From NCBI GenBank assembly GCA_039814575.1, contig JBCCAY010000013.1, positions 1-64,000 of the forward strand: a DNA stretch of 64,000 nt, in the 5' to 3' direction. Below, piece after piece: positions 17,627 to 25,779 of the stretch. Origin of the DNA: MED-G105 sp039814575 (GTDB lineage: Bacteria > Pseudomonadota > Alphaproteobacteria > Caulobacterales > Parvularculaceae). The stretch's first letter is position 1. Each line of letters opens with the position of its first letter. The position numbers and the translations under genes are program-made. Below the pieces are notes generated by a model that saw only the letters and a list, made by a program, of their open reading frames with translations, searched no databases and was not told the DNA's origin.

Positions 17627-19183
17627 ATGACGCCGCGCTCTATCGATCCAATTATCTTCCTCACGGCTTTTTTGATCGTCCTATTCGTCTGTGTTCCAAT
17701 CATGATTTGGCCGACGGAGGCCGGCGGCGTCATCCGCGGCCTTTATGATTGGATCGCCGAACATTTCGGACTGCTCTACCAATGGGCGGTCATCGGCATG
17801 GTCGGCTTTCTCGGCTGGGTCGCTTTTAGCAAGCACGGAAAACGCCGCCTCGGCGAAGAAACCGATCGGCCGGAATTCTCGACATTTAGTTGGGTCTCCA
17901 TGCTGTTTTGCGCCGGCGTCGGCGCCGGCCTCATCTATTGGGCGACCATCGAGTGGACGTATTATCTCGAAACGCCACCCTTCGGCGTCGACAAAACATC
18001 AGATGAAGCCGTACTCTGGGCGACGTCTTACGGCCTTTTTCATTGGGGCGTCATCGCCTGGACGATTTACGCCTTGCCGACGGTGGCGATTTCCTACGCA
18101 TACTATGTCAATAAAACACCTTACCTTCGTTTGAGTACGGCGTGTCATTCGTTTCTCGGACCCAAGGGAGAAGACAGCGTCATGGCGCGCCTCATCGACG
18201 GGGTTTTCATGGTGGCGCTCATCGCCGGCGCCGGCACGTCCATGGGCCTCGCCGCGCCGATGATCTCCGCCAATTTCGCCGACGCGCTGAACTTTCAACG
18301 CTCCTTCATGGCCGATATCGCCGTCGTTTTGGCCAGCGTCGCGCTCTTTGCGTTCACGGTTTACATTGGCCTTGAAAAAGGCATTCAACGCCTCGCTGAT
18401 GTAAACGTCGCCGCGGCGTTCGTGTTTTTAGCGTTCGTACTTATCGCTGGACCGACGCTGTTTATTCTCCGTATGGGCACCGACAGTCTCGGCTTTATGC
18501 TGCAGAACGCTGTGCGCATGTTGACCTGGACCGACCCCATCGCCCGCTCAGGCTTCGTCGAAGACTGGACGATCTTCTACTGGGCTTGGTGGATCGCCTT
18601 TGGGCCGTTCGTCGGCATCTTCGTCACCCGCATCTCGCGGGGCCGTACCTTGCGCAATCTCATCCTCTCCATGGCGGCGTTCGGCAGTCTCGGCGCCTGG
18701 GTGTTCTATATCGTCATCGGCAACTATGCGCTTTATCTCGATATCAACAATATTCTCGCCGTTCGCGATATTTTGAAAACCGTCGACCCCGCCGAAGCGA
18801 TCGCGCAAGTGATCGGCTCCCTGCCCGCCGGGCCTTTGGCGCAAATCGTTTTCTCCGTCATCAGCATAATTTTCATCGCCACGACATATAACTCAGCCGC
18901 CTACGCCCTCGCCTCGGCCGCCACCAAGAAGCTTGCGCCCGGTGCAGACCCCGCGCGCTGGCATCGCCTGTTCTGGGCGCTCGTATTAGGGCTTTTGCCG
19001 GTGGCGCTTATGGCCGTCGACGGCGGCGTTCGCGTGATCATGGCGGCGGTTCTCGTGGCCTCGCTGCCGCTCGTCGTCATCGCGGCGATGATGTGCGTGA
19101 CCCTGGCGCGCAGCCTCAACGAAGCGTCACGCGGCGAACACGCGCTATCGCTTGACCAGGCCAAAGAGGAGATAGTGCAATGA
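17627..19183 (+). CDS. BCCT-family transporter (betaine/carnitine/choline type)
   Basis: A 518-residue inner-membrane protein with about twelve helices of the betaine-carnitine-choline transporter family. Signature segments are GVGAGLIYWATIEW in the third helix, FHWGVIAWTIYALP, and the tryptophan box YWAWWIAFGPFVGIF near residue 320. In place of the usual Glu-Pro after the glycine helix it has Glu-Trp (IEW), a variant seen in some proteobacterial BCCT proteins. Short termini argue against an osmosensory role like that of BetP and for nutrient uptake. The start lies 16 bases after the esterase, and its TGA overlaps the ATG of the AcnX large subunit (ATGA). The substrate is probably a zwitterionic or quaternary amine, possibly a proline derivative, by inference from the AcnX genes. 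Confidence 0.9.
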   Translation: MTPRSIDPIIFLTAFLIVLFVCVPIMIWPTEAGGVIRGLYDWIAEHFGLLYQWAVIGMVGFLGWVAFSKHGKRRLGEETDRPEFSTFSWVSMLFCAGVGAGLIYWATIEWTYYLETPPFGVDKTSDEAVLWATSYGLFHWGVIAWTIYALPTVAISYAYYVNKTPYLRLSTACHSFLGPKGEDSVMARLIDGVFMVALIAGAGTSMGLAAPMISANFADALNFQRSFMADIAVVLASVALFAFTVYIGLEKGIQRLADVNVAAAFVFLAFVLIAGPTLFILRMGTDSLGFMLQNAVRMLTWTDPIARSGFVEDWTIFYWAWWIAFGPFVGIFVTRISRGRTLRNLILSMAAFGSLGAWVFYIVIGNYALYLDINNILAVRDILKTVDPAEAIAQVIGSLPAGPLAQIVFSVISIIFIATTYNSAAYALASAATKKLAPGADPARWHRLFWALVLGLLPVALMAVDGGVRVIMAAVLVASLPLVVIAAMMCVTLARSLNEASRGEHALSLDQAKEEIVQ

Positions 19184-20454
19184 CGCCGCGCCTTGATCTC
19201 ACCGCAGCAGAACAAAAGAGCCTATCCGGGGATGACGGCCAAGCGATGCAATGGGCGATGGAGACCATCGTCGCCGCCGCCGACGCCATGGACGCCGAAC
19301 GGCTCACTGCGATATCGTCCGCTCACCTCGTTGGCGCTTATCATTCAGGCCCAGCGAATGTCGCCCTTCTAGAAAAGCTCTTGCGCGCCGAGGCGCGCGT
19401 CAGCGTGCCGACGACCCTCAACGCCTCTTCGGCTGACCTCACTGACGACGCCGCGTCTTGCTTCCGCGGATCGGCCGGCGCGGACGCCCGCAAGGTGGTC
19501 CGTATGCTTACGCAAATGGGCTGCGCGGCGAGCCTTACCTGCGCGCCCTATTTCCTGAAAACACGGCCGCAGTTCGGCGATCGCGTCGCTTGGGCGGAAA
19601 CGAACGCGATCTTGTTCGCAAATTCCGTTATCGGCGCACGCACGCTGAAAACGCCGCAATATCTCGATCTCGCCGCCGCTTTGACCGGCAAATTGCCCGA
19701 AGCCGACGTTCTCACCGATGAGGGCCGCGCGCCAGCGCTGTGCATTGACGCCAGCGTCCTCTCCCGGTGGTGGTTCACCGACGCCGTCGCCTTCGAGCTC
19801 ATCGGCTATGCCGTCGGCGGTATCGCAGGGTCTCGCATTCCTTACGTTTACGGATTACCGGATGCGATTGACCAACTGATGCTGCGATCAATGTGCGCCG
19901 CCATGGGCGCCGCCGGCGGCATAGCGATGGCCCATATTGAGGGCTCAACGCCGGAAGCCGAAAACGGGCGCGCCCATTGCGAAGCGGCGGACCTGTTTTC
20001 ATCCGCCATTAAGCTATCGGATGTGACGCTTTTCAACATTCGCAAAACGCTCGGCGATAGCGCGACAAGCCCGGTCTCGGGCGTTTTTATCGGTTCGCCG
20101 CATTTGGGGCTTGAAGATATCGCCCGCCTCAATCAGCAGATCGATGACCGCAAAGGCGCGTTGAAAGCGCCGCTTTACGCCTCTCTTGGCCGGGATGTTT
20201 ATGAAGAAGCCGCGAGGGCGGGCTTCATCGCCGCATTGTCGGCGCGCGGCGTTCAATTCGTTCGCGACACCTGCACGTATTATACACCGCTTGCAGATAA
20301 TTTACCGCTGCCCGTCGTGACGACGTCCGCAAAATGGGCCGCTTATGGCCGTGCGGGGCTGAACGTCGATCCCATCATCGCGACGCAAGCCGAAGCCGTT
20401 GAGGCCGCTTTAACGGGAGAGTTCAATCGTGACGATGCCTATTGGCGACCGTAA
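19180..20454 (+). CDS. aconitase X large (catalytic) subunit, probable cis-3-hydroxy-L-proline dehydratase
   Basis: A 424-residue AcnX catalytic-domain protein (formerly DUF521). Characteristic segments are VPTTLNASSADL near 77-88, MGCAASLTCAPYF at 113-125 and WAETNAILFANSVIGARTLKTP at about 138-159. Cys115 and Cys121 and a late Cys365 (RDTCTYY) are candidate metal or iron-sulfur ligands; which of them bind is from family memory and not certain. Bacterial AcnX enzymes of the two-subunit type dehydrate cis-3-hydroxy-L-proline to pyrroline-2-carboxylate; archaeal ones dehydrate mevalonate 5-phosphate. The BCCT neighbour favours the amino-acid reaction. The ATG overlaps the BCCT stop by four bases, and the 3' end overlaps the small subunit by 26. 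Confidence 0.85.
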   Translation: MTPRLDLTAAEQKSLSGDDGQAMQWAMETIVAAADAMDAERLTAISSAHLVGAYHSGPANVALLEKLLRAEARVSVPTTLNASSADLTDDAASCFRGSAGADARKVVRMLTQMGCAASLTCAPYFLKTRPQFGDRVAWAETNAILFANSVIGARTLKTPQYLDLAAALTGKLPEADVLTDEGRAPALCIDASVLSRWWFTDAVAFELIGYAVGGIAGSRIPYVYGLPDAIDQLMLRSMCAAMGAAGGIAMAHIEGSTPEAENGRAHCEAADLFSSAIKLSDVTLFNIRKTLGDSATSPVSGVFIGSPHLGLEDIARLNQQIDDRKGALKAPLYASLGRDVYEEAARAGFIAALSARGVQFVRDTCTYYTPLADNLPLPVVTTSAKWAAYGRAGLNVDPIIATQAEAVEAALTGEFNRDDAYWRP

Positions 20455-20881
20455 AAGAGAAATCCGGGCCCGGATGCTTGTCAACGGCGCCGCGACGGGG
20501 CCGCTGACGGCGCTCGATAACCCCATTAGCTTTTGGGGCGGCGTCGATCTTGCGACGGGCAAGCTTTCAAACCCCAGCCATCCCCAATGCGGCGTCTCTC
20601 TGCGCCATGCGATCGTCCTTATGCCCCATACAATCGGCAGCACCGCCGGCCCAGGCGCACTTCTCGAACTCTTAGCTGCTGATCTCGGCCCCGCCGCCAT
20701 TCTCCTCGACGAAGGCGATCCAGCGCCCGTCGTCGCAAGCCGCGTCCTTAGTTTTATTGGAGAAACGGCGACGCCGGTGGGCGTCTTATCAAAGGAAGGG
20801 TACGCCGCGGCGAAGGCATGGCGAGACGCAAACGCCGTCTTAAAGGACGGTGTCTTGTCCCCGGTCACAGCGACTAGCTAA
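20429..20881 (+). CDS. aconitase X small (swivel) subunit
   Basis: A 150-residue swivel-domain protein (formerly DUF126) that completes the AcnX enzyme. FWGGVDLATGKLSNPSHPQCG at about residues 35-55 and the PHTIGSTAGPGALLEL loop near 66-81 are the family signatures; the second normally supplies an active-site serine, here Ser71. A GTG at 20429 is the best start: GGGAGAG lies seven bases before it, whereas the ATG at 20435 is too far away. The gene overlaps the large subunit by 26 bases, so the two are coupled as expected for a heterodimer. In other bacteria both domains are fused into one chain. Confidence 0.85.
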   Translation: MTMPIGDRKREIRARMLVNGAATGPLTALDNPISFWGGVDLATGKLSNPSHPQCGVSLRHAIVLMPHTIGSTAGPGALLELLAADLGPAAILLDEGDPAPVVASRVLSFIGETATPVGVLSKEGYAAAKAWRDANAVLKDGVLSPVTATS

Positions 20882-20898
20882 AACGTCTTGAACCGTCG

Positions 20899-22017
20899 CT
20901 ACTGACCGAGCGCCTCATAAAGCGCCCAAAGAAGGCGCCGCGGACGTTCATCGCCGATAAGGCTGGGGCTCATTTTGTTCATCACATAGGCGGCCGTAAG
21001 GCGCCGCTTGCGATCAACGACAATGCAAGAACCGCCGAACCCGGAATGGCAAAAAACGCTCGGGTCTGGTCCATAGGCGCCGTCGGGATTGACGAAGAGC
21101 CCGGCCGCCCATTGCAAGTGAAACGGCAAAACGAGGTCGTCGCCGGCGATGCGAATGCGAAAAGCCGCATCGAGCGTTTGTTCGCTGAGCCCGCCGGCGC
21201 CCGCCAAAGGTTGCAGCGTACGCGCCAAACCGAGCGCTGTTGCGTGCATATTACTCGCAGGAATTTCAGCGGCTCGCCATGCCTCGACCGGCTTTGGCGG
21301 CGCGGAAGACCAGCGCTTCAAGAAGGCCGCCTCGCGATAAGGATTGATGGGCCCGAGATCCGGCGCACGCGGCGGCTTGGTCATTGTCGCCGCGAACTCG
21401 GAGATTGGATCAGCAAAGCCGCAGTGCACGGAATTCAAGGGATCGTCAGCATAGGCCGCGCGCAAATGCGCGCCGACGCTGCGCCCGGAAACGCGGCGGA
21501 TGAGCTCGCCGACGATGATCCCGAAGGTTTGCGGGTGATATCCGTTTTTCTCGCCTGGCGACCAAAGCGGCGCCATCGCTTCAATCTTGCCCACCATTGT
21601 CGGCCAATCGAGCCAGTCGGTCGATGGAAACTCTTCCGTGAACCCGCATAAACCGCCTTGGTGCGACATGACCTGGGCAACCGTTATGGACGCCTTTCCC
21701 GCAGCGGCGAATTCCGGCCAGTAATCGGCGACAGGACGGTCATACTCAAGCGCGCCGTCCTCGACGAGTTGCGCCACGAGGCATGCGCAGACCGCCTTGC
21801 CGCTAGAGTAAATCGCAGCGATTGTTTCATCGGTCCACGGCGCGCCGCTTGCGCGGTCAGCGACGCCCGCCCAGTGATCAAATACGACCTCCCCGTCACG
21901 AACAACGGAGAAACGCGCGCCGAGATCGAGATCTTCAGCGAAATTCACTGCGAACGCCGCCTTTACAGGGGCGAGCTCTGAAAGGCTCCGGCCTTTGATG
22001 TCGATGGGTGCGGTCAT
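20899..22017 (-). CDS. serine hydrolase, beta-lactamase/EstB-like
   Basis: A 372-residue protein of the class C beta-lactamase-like serine hydrolase family (COG1680). SSGK near residue 71 supplies the SxxK nucleophile and lysine. YHPQTFG near 160 stands at the YxN position with a His, as in EstB-type esterases. The late CHSGFGGS takes the place of the KTG/HGG loop. No signal peptide is evident, so it is probably cytoplasmic, unlike penicillin-binding proteins. It converges on the AcnX operon with a gap of only 17 bases and is not part of it. An esterase or amidase activity on an unknown substrate is likely. Confidence 0.85.
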   Translation of the reverse strand: MTAPIDIKGRSLSELAPVKAAFAVNFAEDLDLGARFSVVRDGEVVFDHWAGVADRASGAPWTDETIAAIYSSGKAVCACLVAQLVEDGALEYDRPVADYWPEFAAAGKASITVAQVMSHQGGLCGFTEEFPSTDWLDWPTMVGKIEAMAPLWSPGEKNGYHPQTFGIIVGELIRRVSGRSVGAHLRAAYADDPLNSVHCGFADPISEFAATMTKPPRAPDLGPINPYREAAFLKRWSSAPPKPVEAWRAAEIPASNMHATALGLARTLQPLAGAGGLSEQTLDAAFRIRIAGDDLVLPFHLQWAAGLFVNPDGAYGPDPSVFCHSGFGGSCIVVDRKRRLTAAYVMNKMSPSLIGDERPRRLLWALYEALGQ

Positions 22018-22044
22018 GGTTTAGGGATAGGGGGCGTTCACACA

Positions 22045-22083
22045 AAAGAAAAGCGGGAGACGACGCCCTGGCCGCTCCCGCTT
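22045..22083 (-). terminator. Rho-independent terminator of the cytochrome bc1 operon
   Basis: On the minus strand a perfect 9-bp stem, AAGCGGGAG with CTCCCGCTT, encloses 15 bases and is followed by TTCTTTTG. It lies about 40 bases downstream of the cytochrome c1 stop codon, on the strand of the petABC operon. A second small hairpin (22095-22115, GCGCTT with AAGCGC) sits between it and the stop. Confidence 0.75.
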
Positions 22084-22121
22084 CATCGGTTCATGCGCTT
22101 CAAAAGGAAAAGCGCTTTTTG

Positions 22122-23042
22122 CTAATGGTCGACTTTCGACCAAATCTCTCGATAGGACAGGTAAAGGAGCCCCGTCAGGATCAACAAATATCCAATCGAC
22201 ATGACGCCCAGGCGTTTGCGGGCTTCCATTTTGGGCTCGGCCGCCCAAACCAGAAACTCGACAATATCTTTTGAGTATTGCTCGATGGTCTCCGGCGTCT
22301 CTTCATCCTCATAATCAACGATGCCGTCTTGAAGCGGCGCGATCATGGCGAAAAGTCCGCCTTTCGGCACCTGCACGCCTTCCTCGGGATGACCTTCGTC
22401 GTCCAAATATTCCGGCTTCATGTTTTGGGTCATGTCGCCGGGATAATAGGGATTGTAATACTGCCCCGCCGGCACTTCGACGCTTGGCGGCGGCGCTTCA
22501 TAGCCTGTCAGCAGGCTGTAAACATATTCCGGACCATGCTTACGCGCCTTGACGATCAGCGACAGATCCGGCGGCAGCGCGCCGCCATTGGCGAGGCGCG
22601 CGACTTGTTCGTTCGGATAAGGCGATGGGAACCGGTCGGAAGGAACGCCCGGCCGATCAAACATATCGCCGAAATCGTCCGGCCCATCTTGCACGGAATA
22701 CTCCGCCGCAATCGCTTTAACGATGGGGTTTTCGTTCGGGTTCGAACAATCGGTCGTCGCCGGAACGCCGGCTGGGCAATTGTCCAAATAGAACGGCCCG
22801 CCCTTTTGACCCAAATTGCGGAACGACAATTGGTCCATAGAGTGGCACGCGGCGCAAACCGAACGGTACACTTGATAGCCGCGCTGCAAGGCATCTTGAT
22901 CGAACGTGCCGAAGACGCCCGAGAAGTGCCAATGGGGGTGCTTCAACTCTTTGGTCGAGCCGCCAGCGGCGACAGCAACGCCGAAAGCCGTCAAACCAGC
23001 GAGCGCGCCTGCTGCGATAAGTTTTAATCCCTTGCGGATCAT
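22122..23042 (-). CDS. petC: ubiquinol-cytochrome c reductase cytochrome c1 subunit
   Basis: A 306-residue cytochrome c1. It receives an electron from the Rieske protein at a covalently bound haem and passes it to soluble or membrane cytochrome c. CAACH at 63-67 is the haem-attachment site, and FAMIAPLQDG supplies the likely sixth ligand Met. A signal sequence occupies about residues 1-27 and a C-terminal membrane anchor (LLILTGLLYL) follows. The frame runs upstream to 23276 in cytochrome b DNA, but the ATG at 23042 has AAGGA seven bases before it and starts a normal signal peptide. In many relatives cytochrome b and c1 are one fused gene (fbcH); here they are separate. Confidence 0.95.
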   Translation of the reverse strand: MIRKGLKLIAAGALAGLTAFGVAVAAGGSTKELKHPHWHFSGVFGTFDQDALQRGYQVYRSVCAACHSMDQLSFRNLGQKGGPFYLDNCPAGVPATTDCSNPNENPIVKAIAAEYSVQDGPDDFGDMFDRPGVPSDRFPSPYPNEQVARLANGGALPPDLSLIVKARKHGPEYVYSLLTGYEAPPPSVEVPAGQYYNPYYPGDMTQNMKPEYLDDEGHPEEGVQVPKGGLFAMIAPLQDGIVDYEDEETPETIEQYSKDIVEFLVWAAEPKMEARKRLGVMSIGYLLILTGLLYLSYREIWSKVDH

Positions 23043-23062
23043 GTTCAGTCCTTTCTTGCGCG

Positions 23063-24358
23063 CTATTCGGCCGGTTGCACCACCGCGCCGCCGGATGGCG
23101 ATGCAGAGGACGTTGATGGTTTTGTCACGGCTTCTGAGATCGAGCGCGGCAAGTTCGAAGGGGTCTCCATCACGCCGAGGATCGGCAAGATGACGAGGAA
23201 GAAAGCGAAATAGTAAAGCGTGCACAATTGTGCCCAGAAGACATAAGCGCCTTCCGCCGGCTGCCCGCCGAGCCAACCAAGGCCAAGGGCGACAATAACG
23301 AAGAGAACAAAGAAGCCCTTCGCCACCGGACGATAGCGCATGGAGCGCACTTTCGACGTATCAAGCCACGGCAAGACGAACAGCACCAGGATCGACGAGA
23401 ACATGGCGATAACGCCGCCAAGCTTCGAGGAGATTGGTCCGATGTCGAAGGTGATCGCCCGCAAGATCGCGTAGAACGGCAGGAAGTACCATTCCGGCAC
23501 GATATGCGCCGGCGTCGCCAGCGGGTTCGCTTCGATGTAGTTGTCCGGATGTCCAAGCGCATTCGGCGCGAAGAACACGAAGCTCGCGAAGAGCAGCAAG
23601 AAGACCGCAATCGCGAAGCCGTCTTTCACCGTGTAATAGGGGTGGAACGGCACGGTGTCTTTCTTAACGTCTTTCACCTCGACGCCCGTCGGATTGTTGT
23701 TCCCCGGAATGTGCAGCGCCCAAATGTGCAGGACGACAACGCCGGCGATCGCAAACGGCAGCAAGAAGTGTAGCGAGAAGAAGCGGTTCAAGGTCGCGTT
23801 ATCGACGGAGAAGCCGCCCCAGAGCAATGTTCGAATGCTGTCACCGAGCACCGGCACCGCAGAGAAGAGGTTCGTGATAACCGTTGCGCCCCAATAGCTC
23901 ATTTGGCCCCACGGCAGCACGTATCCCATGAACGCCGTCGCCATCATCAGCAAGAAAATGACAACGCCGAGGATCCACAGCATCTCGCGCGGTTCTTTAT
24001 AAGAGCCGTAGTAAAGTCCGCGGAACATGTGGATATAGACGGCGAGGAAGAACATCGACGCGCCGTTGGCGTGCACATAGCGCATCAGCCAACCATAGTT
24101 CACGTCGCGCATAATGTGCTCGACGCTGTCGAAGGCGTAGTCGACATGCGGCGTGTAGTGCATTGCCAGAATGACGCCGGTGAGAATTTGCACAACGAGG
24201 CAGATCGCGAGGATGCCGCCGAACGTGTACCAGTAATTCAAGTTCTTCGGCGTCGGAAAATCGACAAACGAGTCATAGGCGAGCCGGACAATCGGCATGC
24301 GCGCGTCGAGCCATTTCTCAACGCCGGACTGCGGATTATAAGTGGATTCATGGGCCAT
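23063..24358 (-). CDS. petB: ubiquinol-cytochrome c reductase cytochrome b subunit
   Basis: A 431-residue integral-membrane cytochrome b with eight helices that holds both quinone sites of the bc1 complex. The b-haem ligands are His96/His197 and His110/His211, with the standard H-x13-H spacing in both helices. PEWY at 288-291 is the Qo-site motif, and GYVLPWGQMSYWG near 145-157 is also intact. The C-terminal 30 residues are low-complexity Ser/Pro/Ala. It lies between the Rieske gene (13 bases) and cytochrome c1 (20 bases) in a standard petA-petB-petC operon. Confidence 0.97.
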   Translation of the reverse strand: MAHESTYNPQSGVEKWLDARMPIVRLAYDSFVDFPTPKNLNYWYTFGGILAICLVVQILTGVILAMHYTPHVDYAFDSVEHIMRDVNYGWLMRYVHANGASMFFLAVYIHMFRGLYYGSYKEPREMLWILGVVIFLLMMATAFMGYVLPWGQMSYWGATVITNLFSAVPVLGDSIRTLLWGGFSVDNATLNRFFSLHFLLPFAIAGVVVLHIWALHIPGNNNPTGVEVKDVKKDTVPFHPYYTVKDGFAIAVFLLLFASFVFFAPNALGHPDNYIEANPLATPAHIVPEWYFLPFYAILRAITFDIGPISSKLGGVIAMFSSILVLFVLPWLDTSKVRSMRYRPVAKGFFVLFVIVALGLGWLGGQPAEGAYVFWAQLCTLYYFAFFLVILPILGVMETPSNLPRSISEAVTKPSTSSASPSGGAVVQPAE

Positions 24359-24371
24359 CTGGGGACGTCCT

Positions 24372-24965
24372 TTAGCCGATCTTCACGACAGTGTCGGAGA
24401 GGAATTGGTATGGCGGAACAGGCAGGTTCTCCGGCGCAGGGCCTTTGCGAATCCGTCCCGACGTGTCGTAGTGCGAGCCATGGCACGGGCAGAACCAGCC
24501 ATTGTATTCGCCTTTGACTTCACCTTGGGCCGTGCCGAGGGGGATACAGCCGAGGTGGGTGCAAACGCCGACGAGAACGAGCCATTCCGGTCGGGCGACG
24601 CCGTCGGAACTTGTGACGCGCGCCGCGTCCGTCGCCTCTGCGCTCGGGTCATTGGCGTTGCGCGCTACGCCGTCGGGCAGTGCTGACACCGGCGTTTCGG
24701 CGGCGGCGGCGATTTCTGCTTCGGTGCGGCGGCGGATGAAAACCGGCTTACCCTGCCACATGACCTTAATCGCCTGACCAACTTCGATCGCGGAAAGATC
24801 CACTTCTTTGGTGGCGAGCGCCAAAACGGACGCATCGGGGTTCATCTGGTGGACCACCGGCACGACGACGCCAAGGCCGCCGACAGCGGCGACCGAGCCG
24901 GCCAATAGGTGGATGAAATCGCGCCGATTTGGTTCCTCGGCGTGGGCTTCGCTGGTTGCGCTCAT
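24372..24965 (-). CDS. petA: ubiquinol-cytochrome c reductase Rieske iron-sulfur subunit
   Basis: A 197-residue Rieske protein. Its [2Fe-2S] cluster is bound by CTHLGC (Cys135, His137, Cys140 as the disulfide partner) and CPCHGS (Cys159, Cys161, His162). The NRRDF motif at 13-17 followed by a hydrophobic stretch is a Tat-type anchor that stays uncleaved. An ATG three codons upstream (24974) is directly next to the AGGA ribosome site; the ATG at 24965 has proper spacing of nine bases and is preferred. Residues 90-125 form an extra loop typical of alphaproteobacterial Rieske proteins. First gene of the bc1 operon. Confidence 0.95.
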   Translation of the reverse strand: MSATSEAHAEEPNRRDFIHLLAGSVAAVGGLGVVVPVVHQMNPDASVLALATKEVDLSAIEVGQAIKVMWQGKPVFIRRRTEAEIAAAAETPVSALPDGVARNANDPSAEATDAARVTSSDGVARPEWLVLVGVCTHLGCIPLGTAQGEVKGEYNGWFCPCHGSHYDTSGRIRKGPAPENLPVPPYQFLSDTVVKIG

Positions 24966-25281
24966 CGATGCCATTCCTCGCGTTCGATATGGCTTAGTGT
25001 GACGTCGGCAGGAATTTGATATCTAAGTCGATACCCAAACGCGCCGGGTGCGGCCGTTAGCCTGGCCGCCTCTACGCCTCATGCTTGCTTTACTTACTAA
25101 ATAACCTTTCAACGGCTAGTGCGGCCGAGCGTCGCGTATTGTTAAGAACACCCTTGGCCTTACGTCGTTACGCCGCCATTCCGGCGCGTCTTAATGTGCT
25201 TGTCCCTGTCGATCCAGCCATTTTGTCGGAAAATCGTCGAAACTGTCTTTCAGTTGCCTTTTGCCCTTAGATTCAGAACCA
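24966..25281. other. intergenic region between divergent petA and trmL
   Basis: About 315 bases that must carry the bc1 operon promoter and that of trmL. A 6-bp inverted repeat, GCGGCC with GGCCGC, at 25050-25069 lies on the petA side. I see no convincing -35/-10 pair, no CtrA box and no coding frame. Confidence 0.4.
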
Positions 25282-25740
25282 ATGCGCCTTGTCCTTTATG
25301 AACCGGAAATCGCCCGAAACGCGGGAGCCGCAACGCGTGCGGCGGCTTGCTTCGGCGCTGGGCTCGACATCATCGAACCGTGCGGATTCCCGCTAAACGC
25401 CAAGGCTTTCTCGCGCGTCGCCATGGATTACGGCTTGCTCGCCGCGCCGCGCGTACATTCGAGCTGGTCCGCGTTTGATGAGGCGCGCCGGTTTGCGGGC
25501 GCGCGTCTGGTGCTTCTAACAACAAAAGCGGACAACTCAGTTACAGATTTTACTTTCCAACAGACCGACTGGATCATGACCGGGCGCGAAAGCGCCGGCG
25601 TTCCAGACGCGGTGCATGCCTCTGTGGACGCGTCGGTGCGGATCGCCCTGGCGAAGGGCGCGCGCTCCTTGAACATGGCGACAGCGGCGGCTATCGCCTT
25701 AGCCGAAGCCCGTCGCCAAATCGGCTATCCAGACGAATAA
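25282..25740 (+). CDS. trmL: tRNA (cytidine(34)-2'-O)-methyltransferase
   Basis: A 152-residue SPOUT-class methyltransferase that 2'-O-methylates the wobble base of tRNA-Leu isoacceptors. The N-terminus MRLVLYEPEIARNAGAATR matches the TrmL family start, where RNAG... follows P-x-I. The SAM-binding knot is formed by IMTGRESAGVPDAVH and SLNMATAAAIALAEARRQ. The longest frame uses a TTG seven codons upstream (25261), but the ATG at 25282 gives the family start. It is followed after 39 bases by hemF on the same strand. Confidence 0.92.
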   Translation: MRLVLYEPEIARNAGAATRAAACFGAGLDIIEPCGFPLNAKAFSRVAMDYGLLAAPRVHSSWSAFDEARRFAGARLVLLTTKADNSVTDFTFQQTDWIMTGRESAGVPDAVHASVDASVRIALAKGARSLNMATAAAIALAEARRQIGYPDE

Positions 25741-25779
25741 CCAAAAGAAGAGCCAGACCAATAGTAAGCGAGCGCCCCC

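Noticed and set aside
22122..23276. Extended 384-residue start for cytochrome c1
   Set aside because: The extra 78 residues come from cytochrome b DNA; the ATG at 23042 has a ribosome site and gives a normal signal peptide.
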